A stretch of 64,000 nt of DNA from Pseudacidovorax sp. RU35E (GCF_900156165.1 NZ_FTMY01000007.1:62001-126000); one strand, 5' to 3'; shown: positions 23,741 to 30,834, counted from the stretch's first letter. A program made the numbers and translations. The notes: generated by a model from the sequence alone, not told the origin.

Positions 23741-24053
23741 CGCTGCCCTTCTGCGCATCGGGCCAGATGCAGACGAAGCTGCAACCGAACTGGACCATGG
23801 CGACCGCCACGTCGGCCATTACCGCCTGGTCGAAGGGAGTGCCCACGACCCGGCCGCGCTCGATGGCGTAGAAGCAATTCGGTTCGCCGCGCAAGCCCAG
23901 CGTGACCCACGCGAATGCCTGCTTGCCGACCACCCTGGCCTTCTGCTGGATGGCGGCATAGACCTCGGGCATCCGCTCCTTGATCTCGGTCTTGAGCTGC
24001 TCGACCTGGGCCGGGCTGCGTCTTTCTGGTGGCCTTGTGTCCATGGTGTCCAT
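23727..24053 (-). CDS. Hypothetical phage protein
   Basis: 108 residues, MDTMDTRPPERRSPAQ. A helical N-terminus (VEQLKTEIKERMPEVYAAIQ) is followed by FAWVTLGLRGEPNCFYAIER and two Cys in QFGCSFVCIWPDAQ. No family recognised. Overlaps the Q-like gene by 14 bp. CCTGAAAG stands just before the start, and about 50 bp upstream there is a GTGCAC-CCAG-GTGCAC motif also found before the first retroelement target gene. Confidence 0.55.
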   Translation of the reverse strand: MDTMDTRPPERRSPAQVEQLKTEIKERMPEVYAAIQQKARVVGKQAFAWVTLGLRGEPNCFYAIERGRVVGTPFDQAVMADVAVAMVQFGCSFVCIWPDAQKGSDGAA

Positions 24054-24104
24054 GCTCTTTCAGGGAATAGATACGGGAGATCGGGGGCAGCCGCGCGCGC
24101 GAGC

Positions 24105-24120
24105 GTGCACCTGGGTGCAC
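24105..24120 (-). repeat. 16-bp leader motif, copy 1
   Basis: On the minus strand GTGCACCCAGGTGCAC lies about 50 bp upstream of ATG 24053. The identical 16 bases occur on the plus strand at 32291-32306, upstream of ATG 32339, and both leaders then contain CCTGAAAG before the start. The rest of 24121-24264 shows no supported gene. Confidence 0.5.
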
Positions 24121-24264
24121 GCCGATGCGCCTGCGCCCGCAGTAAGGGCGAGGTCGCGAGTCGGTCCAGGGTGGCAATGCAGCAGCCTCAACCCTCGGTT
24201 TTGAGGGAAGAGCAGTACCCATGGGCTCGCAGGAAACCCATGGCCACCGTGGACACATGGACAC

Positions 24265-24420
24265 CTAGGTCATGGGGCCGTGCATCGATGTCCCCGCTAC
24301 CGCGCCGCAACGACTGCCGCGAATCTCGCCTCCCGCAGTCATTGCCACGCGGCGCGATTCCCGAGCCACGACCTTTTCCGGTGCTGGCCGCACCGCTCGC
24401 TGGTCAGAATGGCTCGTCAT
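24265..24420 (-). CDS. Small ORF overlapping the primase end
   Basis: 51 residues (MTSHSDQRAVRPAPEKVVAR...) starting 17 bp inside the primase-helicase gene, in another frame. Basic and polar, no membrane segment, no known motif, weak ribosome site. It fills part of an otherwise empty 350-bp stretch in a densely packed operon, which is the main argument for it. Confidence 0.3.
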   Translation of the reverse strand: MTSHSDQRAVRPAPEKVVARESRRVAMTAGGEIRGSRCGAVAGTSMHGPMT

Positions 24421-27058
24421 CGGCGCCCCACTGATCATGTGGCCCTTGGTTGCGTGCAGGCGCCGGCGCCGCAGGGGCACGCGGCGCGTCCACCTGGCTG
24501 CCGTGCGATGCCTGCACGAACTCCTCTTCATCGTCCTGGCGGCTTTCCGGTGGCCAGTCTCTCGGCCGCAGGTAGCCCCAGGCACGTACCCCGTTGATCT
24601 GCTTCTTGCACCGCTCCCAGCCTTCGGCCTCCATCCAGCCGGCGACCTCGCGGTCCAGGCCGGCGCCGCTCTTCGCGGGGTCGGCGCCGAGCGCCTTGGT
24701 CAGCTGGCCCAGCGTGACGAACTCCGCCAGGTTGTTGATGACCTTGCCGGACTCGGTACCGTCAGGGTCGCGCGTCAGCAGGCGCAGCAGCTCGCTCTGC
24801 ACGGTGGTCTCCACCATGCGCAGCTCCTGCCGTGGCACGAACAGCTCGGCCTCTTCCTGCGGCGTGGGCGCGTACCGTTCACCCTTCCGGTAGAAGGCCA
24901 TGGCCTCGGCGAACAACTGGTCGCGGTTTCGGACGATCCAGTCGGTGTTGATCTGGTGCCGCACCGGGATCGGCCAGAAACGCCGGTTGCCGGTCCGATC
25001 GCGCAGGTAGGTCTTCTCGTTGGTGGTGCCCACCATGACGCACTGGCGTGGGAAGGCCTCGACGTCGCGCGCGTAGGCCGCCCGGTAGCGGTCAACCTTC
25101 TCCGAAATGAACGCCTTGATCAACTGGATGGCCGCTTTGCCAAAGCCGGCCAGCTCGCCGAGCTCGTAGCACCACACGCCCTGCACCTGCTCCTGGCCTT
25201 CTTTACCCTTGCCGACGTCGAAGGGCGTGGCGCTGTACCAGTCGGTGGATGCGAGCGCCTCCACCATCGTCGTCTTCCGCAGGCCGCCCTTTCCTTCCAG
25301 CACCGGGCAGTAGTCGAACTTGCAGCCCGGCTGCATCACGCGGTACACCATGCCCAGCAGCCAGAAGCGGCCCACCAGGCGCAAGTAGCGCGTCATCGAC
25401 TCAGTCAGGGTTTCGGGCTTCTCGCCGATGACGTAGATGAGCCAACTATCCAGCCGTGGCTTCTCATCGTGCTGCAGGCCTTCGAGGTACTGGCGCACGG
25501 GGTGAAAGCGGCACTTGCTGGCCACTGTCTCCATGGCCTCATACAGCGACGGCCGTGAGATGCTGGGGATGCCATAGCGCGACGTGAAGTAGTCGCCCAG
25601 CATCAGGTCTGCATCGCGACTGAGCGCCCCGGCTTCGCCATGCGGCCACGGCCAAGGCTTGAGAACGTCGATACGGCTGGAGAGCAAGTTGCGGCCGAGG
25701 CATCCCTGCAGCTTGGGGTCGTTCTCGAGCGCCGCGATGACCAGGCTGCGTGATACCCGCCAGCTGCGGCGCTTGAAATCGTAGAACGGCTCTAGCCAAG
25801 TCGGAATGCCGTCGTCTTCATCATCACCCCCAGCGTCAGCGGGGCCGTCGCTGGCGGGCGGTGGTGGGCCGGGTGGAGGGGGCGGCGGACTGGGCGTCGA
25901 CGCGGTCAGCACTGTCGCGCGCGCGAAAAACGCCATGACCTCGTCGAAGCCCCAGCCGTCGACCTCGATGGCGTCCCTCGCGTCCCAGCCATCGGGAAGC
26001 ACGCCCGGCGGCTCGCACGGCAGCATGGAGACGGCGCAGCCGTGCGTGTCACGCAGCAGCGCACCGATACCCAGCATTGCCGCCATGCCTGGTTGCTCGC
26101 GCGCCGCCATGAACGGCTGCAGTGCCATGGCTTCGGCAAGTCGCGCCTCGTCGCCCCCACATTCCTGACGCTGCTGCTTGGTCAGCTGGACGCGCTTGCT
26201 GTCGCAGTCGGGCCAGAGAAGGACGGTACTGGCAGCGAGCCAGGACCAATCGGCCATCCGCCAAGACTTGCTGCCGTTGGGCCAGGACACGACGCAATAG
26301 ATGCCGGGGGCATGCGCGTCCAGCAGCGCCTGGAGCACTTCGGCCTTGATCTCGCCTTCGACCACGATGACGGTGCGGGCCCCCGGCTGCTGGCCTGATG
26401 GATAGAACAGCGGCCGCGGTTCCTCCCACCCCCGCCACTGCCACTTTTGTGAACCGTCACGATCACTGCTGGCGTAGACGTACGGCATCGTGACCTTGCG
26501 GCCGCTGGAGTCGATGAAGCGCACCACAAAGCCGAACAGGTCACCATCGACCCGATAGGCCGCACGGTGCACCGGGTTCTTCCGCTCGTAATGCCAGAAG
26601 GTAGGCTGCGCGGCATGAGGCGGCACCGGCACGATGGGCGTCCATCGCTCCTTGTCTGGCTGCGCTGACGCCGTTGCAACGGGCGCCGAGGGCGGTGGCC
26701 GCGGTGCCGCAACGTCCTTGCCGCGCTTGACGATGCCGGCAATGTCATGCAGCCCGAACTGGTCGGCCAGCTCCAGCGCGGCCTCCCAGTTCTCCAGTCC
26801 ATGGATCGCACCGTACAGGCCGACCAGATCGCCCCCCGTCAGCTTCTTGTCGTTGGCCGCAAAGTCGCTCCACTTGCCGGTGATGACGTTGACCGAGAAG
26901 CTTCGGCCCTTGCCGCCCGCCACGGAGCCACACACGTACTCTGGCCCCCGCCGATGACCACCAGGCAGCCACTGGGGCAGCAGTGTCTCGGCCATCGGCA
27001 GCAAGGCTTTGCCCAGCGCCCCGTAGTTGATGGGGGGCAGCGGTTCGCGAGAAGTCAT
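24404..27058 (-). CDS. Primase-helicase, TOPRIM plus VapE/D5-type ATPase
   Basis: 884 residues from ATG 27058 (MTSREPLPPINYG). Residues about 60-110 resemble a primase-type domain (FSVNVITGKWSDFAANDKKL). A TOPRIM-like segment follows (TVIVVEGEIKAEVLQ), then a Pro-rich linker. The C-terminal half is the VapE-type helicase: VRQYLEGLQHDEKPRLDSWL, FDYCPVLEGKGGLRKTTMVE with the Walker A Lys, and GTTNEKTYLRDRTGNRRFWP. It probably opens and primes phage DNA at the replication origin. A second, helicase-only relative is encoded on the other strand at 30835. Confidence 0.85.
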   Translation of the reverse strand: MTSREPLPPINYGALGKALLPMAETLLPQWLPGGHRRGPEYVCGSVAGGKGRSFSVNVITGKWSDFAANDKKLTGGDLVGLYGAIHGLENWEAALELADQFGLHDIAGIVKRGKDVAAPRPPPSAPVATASAQPDKERWTPIVPVPPHAAQPTFWHYERKNPVHRAAYRVDGDLFGFVVRFIDSSGRKVTMPYVYASSDRDGSQKWQWRGWEEPRPLFYPSGQQPGARTVIVVEGEIKAEVLQALLDAHAPGIYCVVSWPNGSKSWRMADWSWLAASTVLLWPDCDSKRVQLTKQQRQECGGDEARLAEAMALQPFMAAREQPGMAAMLGIGALLRDTHGCAVSMLPCEPPGVLPDGWDARDAIEVDGWGFDEVMAFFARATVLTASTPSPPPPPPGPPPPASDGPADAGGDDEDDGIPTWLEPFYDFKRRSWRVSRSLVIAALENDPKLQGCLGRNLLSSRIDVLKPWPWPHGEAGALSRDADLMLGDYFTSRYGIPSISRPSLYEAMETVASKCRFHPVRQYLEGLQHDEKPRLDSWLIYVIGEKPETLTESMTRYLRLVGRFWLLGMVYRVMQPGCKFDYCPVLEGKGGLRKTTMVEALASTDWYSATPFDVGKGKEGQEQVQGVWCYELGELAGFGKAAIQLIKAFISEKVDRYRAAYARDVEAFPRQCVMVGTTNEKTYLRDRTGNRRFWPIPVRHQINTDWIVRNRDQLFAEAMAFYRKGERYAPTPQEEAELFVPRQELRMVETTVQSELLRLLTRDPDGTESGKVINNLAEFVTLGQLTKALGADPAKSGAGLDREVAGWMEAEGWERCKKQINGVRAWGYLRPRDWPPESRQDDEEEFVQASHGSQVDAPRAPAAPAPARNQGPHDQWGADDEPF

Positions 27059-27065
27059 CGAACCT

Positions 27066-27365
27066 CTACGCCGCAGCGCCCCAGCCGGCCAGCACGCGGC
27101 CCAGCTCAGCGGGCGACCCGCTGCCCCGCTGCGCAAGTCTTGGCGGCGCGTATTCGGCCACTGGCTTGTTGCAGTACGCCACGGCGCGCGCCCGCACCCT
27201 GACGAGATGGCCCGCACGCACGAGGTTCTTGATGGTCAAGCGCGTGGCCGTGAAACCCACCTGCGCCTTCATCGCCAGCTCGCGCTGCGTGGGTGCCCGT
27301 TCCTCGGTGGCCAGGGCCGCGGCGGCCTGCAGCAAGGCCTGGCTGACCTCTCCCGCCGGCCTCAC
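27066..27365 (-). CDS. Winged-helix-like early protein
   Basis: 99 residues from GTG 27365, overlapping the upstream stop as GTGA. The core ALATEERAPTQRELAMKAQV followed by TRLTIKNLVRAGHLVRVR looks like a winged helix-turn-helix with recognition helix and wing. Lies between a regulator-like gene and the primase, so a replication-initiator or regulatory role is plausible. No named family recognised. Confidence 0.55.
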   Translation of the reverse strand: MRPAGEVSQALLQAAAALATEERAPTQRELAMKAQVGFTATRLTIKNLVRAGHLVRVRARAVAYCNKPVAEYAPPRLAQRGSGSPAELGRVLAGWGAAA

Positions 27366-27760
27366 CCGACCGCCTTCAGGCCACCGAAGGCCCGCATGCG
27401 CTCCATACGCGTGGCGAGCTGTCCGGCCAGCGACATGCATTCGTCGAACTTCGCGAGCAGCTGCGAAGCCTCGTCCTTGGGATCGAGCGGGATTGGGCGC
27501 GAGTAGCCGGCCTCACCCATCAGGTACTCGGCCAGGATGTGCACGCCCTGCTCACGCCCCAATCGCATCAGCAGCAGCAGCTGCGAAGGGCTGAGCCGCT
27601 CGCTGCGGTTGGCATTGAGGCAGTCGGACAGCTGACGCTGTGCGGCCATCGGTGTCTTGTCGGGCCAGATCCGCGCGGCCACTTCCTTGGTGCCGCCCAT
27701 GGCCTGCACATGAGCGCGCAGGGCGTCGATCTCATCGTCATAGAACAGCTTGGGTTCCAC
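27362..27760 (-). CDS. CII-like phage regulatory protein (putative)
   Basis: 132 residues from GTG 27760, preceded by a very strong AGGAGGAG at 27767-27774. The first half contains a probable HTH (GGTKEVAARIWPDKTPMAAQ, RQLSDCLNANRSERLS) of the type seen in phage CII/regulatory proteins; the rest is helical (LLLLMRLGREQGVHILAEYL). It is the first gene after the four-fold TTCSGAA array (27791-27827). A role as activator or repressor of early genes is inferred. Confidence 0.55.
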   Translation of the reverse strand: MEPKLFYDDEIDALRAHVQAMGGTKEVAARIWPDKTPMAAQRQLSDCLNANRSERLSPSQLLLLMRLGREQGVHILAEYLMGEAGYSRPIPLDPKDEASQLLAKFDECMSLAGQLATRMERMRAFGGLKAVG

Positions 27761-27790
27761 GGACTCCTCCTAAGTCGTTGTCACGCGGGG

Positions 27791-27827
27791 TTCCGAAGCG
27801 TTCCGAATTTTTCGGAACCTTTCGGAA
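27791..27827 (-). promoter_or_regulatory. Operator-like array: four TTCSGAA boxes at exact 10-bp steps
   Basis: On the plus strand TTCCGAA begins at 27791 and 27801, and TTCGGAA at 27811 and 27821. The two forms are reverse complements, so the block is a symmetric set of half-sites on one helix face. It lies about 17-55 bp upstream of the strong ribosome site of the gene at 27760. The rest of 27828-28010 shows no supported gene. Confidence 0.6.
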
Positions 27828-28010
27828 TGCCCGCGGCGGGCAAAAAAAAGAGACTGCCGACATGCAGCAGCGAATGAAGAAAACCACCCAGCCGCCCCAG
27901 TCGCGCCAAGGCCGCCAACCACGGCCAGGCACAAGGAGGGAGGAGACGTTGAACGGCGCGCCGGATGTCGCGGCGGCCGGGTGCAAAAAGATGAAGCACG
28001 CAGGCCAACT

Positions 28011-28343
28011 TCAAGCGCCGGGCTTTTTTTCGACCACGCACGAATCCACGAGCGCAAGTGCCGTCAGCAGTTCATCGGCCAAGCGCATCGGGAGCGCCGT
28101 GGAGTTGCGCCCGGCCGCGTCTACCAACGCCCGCTTGATCTCGGCGGCGGCAACCTTGCCCAGCTGCGGCCGCTGCGTTCGCTTCGGACCGGCGGAACTG
28201 GTAAAGACTGTGGGCCAGACATCCGGCTGGTACACAGACCTGTGGATGAACGTCACGGTTTCCTTGCTGCCGAACCGATCTCCTCTCCGTCGGATGCGCT
28301 CGGAGGGCTTGGTGGAAGGTCGACGTGCGACTCGCTTACGCAT
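28011..28343 (-). CDS. Hypothetical basic early protein
   Basis: 110 residues from ATG 28343 (MRKRVARRPSTKPSERIR), with AGGAGA six bases upstream. The N-terminus is strongly basic, the centre contains VTFIHRSVYQPDVWPTVF, and the C-terminal half is helical (VAAAEIKRALVDAAGRNS, LADELLTALALVDSC). No family recognised. Divergent from the + strand gene at 28433 and separated from cro by it. Confidence 0.55.
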   Translation of the reverse strand: MRKRVARRPSTKPSERIRRRGDRFGSKETVTFIHRSVYQPDVWPTVFTSSAGPKRTQRPQLGKVAAAEIKRALVDAAGRNSTALPMRLADELLTALALVDSCVVEKKPGA

Positions 28344-28432
28344 AGCTTTTCTCCTGAATGGATGGGCAGGCGCCTGCACCCCCCAGGGGCAGAATGGAAG
28401 TCCCACAACAACCATCCCCTGGAGGGGCAGAC

Positions 28433-28702
28433 ATGAACGAAGCGGAAACGCGGGCATTCACCGGCTTGGCCGAACTCACCTTCCAAATGCAGGGAACGCT
28501 GCAAGCGATGCAGTTGATCCAAGAAGTCCTGGTGTCCGCTCTACTCATCGAGGCCCCGCACATAGTGGATCTGCTGGAATCGCAATTGGCGAAGCGACTG
28601 GCTCATGGACCGTCAGTCGAAGGTCCCGCCGAGGAGATGTACGTGCGAAACATCGAGGCCTTCCAAGAAACTCTGCGCTGCCTCGGTCCCGCCTGGAGTT
28701 AG
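28433..28702 (+). CDS. Hypothetical helical protein, antisense to the leftward early operon
   Basis: 89 residues from ATG 28433 (MNEAETRAFTGLAELTFQMQ), preceded by GGAGGGG at good spacing. Entirely helical-looking and acidic; no motif recognised. It is rightward inside the leftward early region, convergent with cro (8 bp gap) and divergent from 28343. Two related blocks, CCCCCCAGGGGCAGA and CCCCTGGAGGGGCAGA, and a palindrome GCAGGCGCCTGC (28366-28377) lie upstream. The orientation matches cI, so it may be expressed in the lysogen. Confidence 0.6.
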   Translation: MNEAETRAFTGLAELTFQMQGTLQAMQLIQEVLVSALLIEAPHIVDLLESQLAKRLAHGPSVEGPAEEMYVRNIEAFQETLRCLGPAWS

Positions 28703-28710
28703 GCCACCTA

Positions 28711-28968
28711 TCAGGCATGGGCGCCCTCCTGCGAGGGAACCGACGCCGGAACTGCCTGCGCTCGCAGTACGTCCCATGCGACGTCTGGGCGAAGGTCTTC
28801 GCAGCGGACTACGCCGCCCGTCGCCCGCTCGATGGCGGGGCAGCGTTCGGCGGGGACGCGGCGCACCCCGTTGGCCCACTGACTGACGAGCACCGGCTGA
28901 CAGCCGATGGCGGCGGCAATCGCGCTCTGTCGGCCGCGCGACTTCGTGACGTAGTCGAGGAGGTTCAT
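28711..28968 (-). CDS. Cro/YdaS-like repressor
   Basis: 85 residues, MNLLDYVTKSRGRQSAIAAA. The HTH IAAAIGCQPVLVSQWANGVR and RRVPAERCPAIERATGGVV are typical of YdaS/Cro-like phage regulators. Divergent from cI across an 82-bp region with three 13-bp operators. The best promoter (TTGCGG, 17 bp, TAAGAT) ends six bases before the ATG, so the transcript is probably leaderless. By analogy with lambda it should favour lytic growth by shutting off cI. Confidence 0.8.
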   Translation of the reverse strand: MNLLDYVTKSRGRQSAIAAAIGCQPVLVSQWANGVRRVPAERCPAIERATGGVVRCEDLRPDVAWDVLRAQAVPASVPSQEGAHA

Positions 28969-28974
28969 AGCGCG

Positions 28975-29003
28975 ATCTTAAGCGGGCCGCTTTATTGCCG
29001 CAA
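28975..29003 (-). promoter_or_regulatory. Leftward early promoter PR-like
   Basis: On the minus strand: TTGCGG (29003-28998), 17-bp spacer, TAAGAT (28980-28975). Operator O1 fills most of the spacer. The block ATAAAGCGGCCCGCTTA is identical to the one in the rightward early promoter at 30572-30600. Confidence 0.7.
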
Positions 29004-29039
29004 GCAGGCTGCTTCTTCACCAATCTAAGCGCCTCGCTT
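28980..29039. promoter_or_regulatory. Right-operator-like region: three 13-bp operators
   Basis: AAGCGGGCCGCTT (28980-28992), AAGCAGGCTGCTT (29002-29014) and AAGCGCCTCGCTT (29027-29039) are palindromes with 6-, 6- and 5-bp arms and 22/25-bp centre spacing. They lie between the divergent cro-like and cI genes, and three more copies occur at 30538-30595. They are the likely binding sites of both repressors. Confidence 0.8.
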
Positions 29040-29044
29040 GCAAT
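29016..29044 (+). promoter_or_regulatory. cI maintenance promoter, PRM-like
   Basis: TTCACC (29016-29021), 17 bp, TGCAAT (29039-29044); six bases then precede ATG 29051. Operator O3 lies in the spacer (possible autorepression), and O2 ends two bases before the -35 (a position suited to activation by bound repressor). Both hexamers are weak. Confidence 0.45.
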
Positions 29045-29050
29045 CCACAC

Positions 29051-29770
29051 ATGAAAACAGTGGGAACGATTCGTCGCGAGAACCTCGAACTTCTCGTGCG
29101 CGAGAGGGGAACCCTTGAGGCTGTCGCAGAGGCGGCCGGCAGCACTTCCATCTACCTAAGCCAAGTCCGAAACCAGGCTATCGACAAGGCGTCGGGCAAG
29201 CCGCGCGAAATGGGTAGCGCGATGGCGCGCCGCCTTGAGGGCGGATGTGCTAAGCCGGAAGGATGGATGGATGTGGACCACGACGATGCGCCGACAGCCC
29301 CGCCCCTATCCGTGACGCCTTCTCCTGCCTACCTGCCAGGCTTTGAAGAGCTGGTCGTGCCACTGCTGGCCAACTCTGGCGCCATGGGCGACGGCTCCGA
29401 TCAACTGCCCGACGACGTGGTGGTTGGCCGCATTTCCGTTTCACCCGAATGGGCGCTGCGAACGCTCAAACCTACGAAGCTCCAAGCCCTGCGGTTCATC
29501 CACGGCTATGGCGACTCGATGGCACCCACCTTTCTGGACGGCGACGTGCTGCTGGTGGATACGGGCGTGGCAGAGGTGAAAGTGGACGGCGTCTACGTCA
29601 TTAGCGCCAATGACCGGCTCTACATCAAGCGCGTGCGCCAGCGCATCAACGGTCGCCACGAGATCAGCAGCGACAACCCAGCAGTCAAGACCGTGGACGT
29701 GCTGGAGGGGGACACCCAGGTGAGCATCTTGGGCCGCGTCCTTTGGGCCTGGAACGGCAGGAAGTTGTGA
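29051..29770 (+). CDS. cI: CI-like prophage repressor with S24 peptidase domain
   Basis: 239 residues. N-terminal HTH (GTLEAVAEAAGSTSIYLSQV), linker at about 75-125, C-terminal LexA/S24 domain: HGYGDSMAPTFLDGDVLLVD with Ser156 and LYIKRV with Lys193, the expected catalytic dyad. It should keep the prophage silent by binding the 13-bp operators. No Ala-Gly or Cys-Gly bond lies in the linker, the usual self-cleavage site of LexA/CI proteins. No Shine-Dalgarno sequence; probably leaderless. Followed by two small genes that may be co-expressed in the lysogen. Confidence 0.85.
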   Translation: MKTVGTIRRENLELLVRERGTLEAVAEAAGSTSIYLSQVRNQAIDKASGKPREMGSAMARRLEGGCAKPEGWMDVDHDDAPTAPPLSVTPSPAYLPGFEELVVPLLANSGAMGDGSDQLPDDVVVGRISVSPEWALRTLKPTKLQALRFIHGYGDSMAPTFLDGDVLLVDTGVAEVKVDGVYVISANDRLYIKRVRQRINGRHEISSDNPAVKTVDVLEGDTQVSILGRVLWAWNGRKL

Positions 29771-29780
29771 GGAGAAACGA

Positions 29781-29921
29781 ATGAGTAATCCAAAGTCGCC
29801 ATCGCCCCCGCCGCGGCCGCCTGCGCCGCCGCCATCGCGGCCAATCACGCCGAATCACAAGGGTGATCGGGTTTACTACACGCCGCCTCCGCCGCCACCT
29901 CCTAGACCACCAAGCAAATAG
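29781..29921 (+). CDS. Proline-rich microprotein
   Basis: 46 residues, about 21 of them Pro, in two blocks (SPSPPPRPPAPPPSRP and TPPPPPPPRPPSK) around ITPNHKGDRVYY. It has a very good ribosome site (GAGGAGA) 11 bp after the cI stop and ends 9 bp before the next gene. The clear ribosome site and tight packing argue that it is translated. No family recognised; poly-Pro sequences often bind protein partners. Likely expressed with cI in the lysogen. Confidence 0.6.
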   Translation: MSNPKSPSPPPRPPAPPPSRPITPNHKGDRVYYTPPPPPPPRPPSK

Positions 29922-29930
29922 GCAAGCAAA

Positions 29931-30458
29931 ATGGCTCCCACTATGGAACCAGTGGAAGCCAAGACAGCAGCGGACTCCGATTGGGACAAGCGCTGCGACA
30001 TCCTCTACAAATCCTGGGTGCAGGTGCGCTACCACCGCAAGCGCCAGCGCTTCTTCGACCTAGTGGACCGTGCAACAAAGGCACTCACGCTAGTGCTTGG
30101 CGCATCGTTGTTTGGTCCCTACGTCGGCAAGTCGGTTTCATGGATTGGCACAGCCATCTCGGCCATCGGCTTGATGGCACTCGTCTTCTCCTACGGAGAC
30201 CGCAAGCAGCTGCACAAAGAAATGGCCGAGCGTGCGGCCGGCATCGTGCGATCCATCGAATCGGTTCCGGCCGGGCAGCTGACCGCGGCGAATACCGCCA
30301 CGTGGGCGGCCGACTTTGCTGAGCTGGTGAGCAAGGCACCTCCGCCGCTCAAGACGCTGACCATGATGTGTGAGCGGGAACAGTCGACCGCAGATGGACA
30401 CCCAAACCACGTCGCACCTCGGCCGCTCGGACGCCGTGTGTTCGCGCACGTTTTTTGA
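29931..30458 (+). CDS. Two-TM membrane protein, SLATT-like (lysogeny-expressed candidate)
   Basis: 175 residues. A basic, helical start (DWDKRCDILYKSWVQVRYHR) is followed by two TM segments (ALTLVLGASLFGPYV and WIGTAISAIGLMALVFSY) and a cytoplasmic-looking helical C-terminus. This resembles SLATT-type two-TM domains, predicted pore-forming effectors in defence systems; the match is by layout only. It follows cI and the Pro-rich gene and precedes a terminator, so cI, microprotein and this gene may form one lysogenic transcript. Superinfection exclusion or another conversion function is plausible. Confidence 0.6.
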   Translation: MAPTMEPVEAKTAADSDWDKRCDILYKSWVQVRYHRKRQRFFDLVDRATKALTLVLGASLFGPYVGKSVSWIGTAISAIGLMALVFSYGDRKQLHKEMAERAAGIVRSIESVPAGQLTAANTATWAADFAELVSKAPPPLKTLTMMCEREQSTADGHPNHVAPRPLGRRVFAHVF

Positions 30459-30479
30459 TCGTGCGTCATGCTCACCGCC

Positions 30480-30501
30480 AAGCCGCCACTAGGCGGCTTT
30501 T
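30480..30501 (+). terminator. Terminator of the lysogenic (cI) transcript
   Basis: AAGCCGCC, loop ACTA, GGCGGCTT, then TT: an 8-bp perfect stem 21 bp after the two-TM gene. It separates the cI unit from the rightward early promoter. Confidence 0.8.
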
Positions 30502-30537
30502 CCATTTCTGAGCGGATCGACTCCGGGCAACCGTATG

Positions 30538-30595
30538 AAGCGGCCCGCGTATTTTTTTGCAAGCATCCTGCTTGACCATATAAAGCGGCCCGCTT
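30538..30595. promoter_or_regulatory. Left-operator-like region: three 13-bp operators
   Basis: AAGCGGCCCGCGT (30538-30550), AAGCATCCTGCTT (30561-30573) and AAGCGGCCCGCTT (30583-30595), centres 23 and 22 bp apart. Same motif and spacing as beside cro. The second overlaps the -35 and the third fills the spacer of the promoter at 30572-30600. Confidence 0.8.
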
Positions 30596-30600
30596 AGTAT
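30572..30600 (+). promoter_or_regulatory. Rightward early promoter, PL-like
   Basis: TTGACC (30572-30577), 17 bp, TAGTAT (30595-30600). Two operators overlap it, so CI should repress it. It precedes the operon from 30637 onward by about 30 bp of leader. Confidence 0.8.
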
Positions 30601-30636
30601 TCTCTCCGCCGCACACGATGTGCGCAGGAGAGCCAA

Positions 30637-30825
30637 GTGACAACCTACCGCTGTTTCTACGCCCCGCTCGACAAGCTGGGCTCCCCCACCATGGCCGAGG
30701 CCGGCGTGCTGCCCTTCGTGCAGCTGCAGGCCACCAATGCCGAGGACGCCCTGCGCAAGGCCCACCACGTCACCGGCTGCCCGGTGACCGAGGCCCAGCG
30801 ACTCGAAGACGCCGTCCAGGCCTGA
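30637..30825 (+). CDS. Hypothetical small early protein
   Basis: 62 residues from GTG 30637, with AGGAGA upstream. Sequence MTTYRCFYAPLDKLGSPTMA, then LQATNAEDALRKAHHVTGCP: one small alpha/beta unit, no membrane segment, no known motif. First gene of the rightward early operon, directly behind the repressed promoter, the place lambda uses for N, but there is no Arg-rich RNA-binding motif to support that. Confidence 0.6.
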   Translation: MTTYRCFYAPLDKLGSPTMAEAGVLPFVQLQATNAEDALRKAHHVTGCPVTEAQRLEDAVQA

Positions 30826-30834
30826 GGCGCCGCC

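Noticed and set aside
27829-27850. GC-rich hairpin GCCCGC/GCGGGC with A8 as a terminator
   Set aside because: The A run follows on the plus strand and the T run precedes on the minus strand, so neither direction has hairpin-then-T order.
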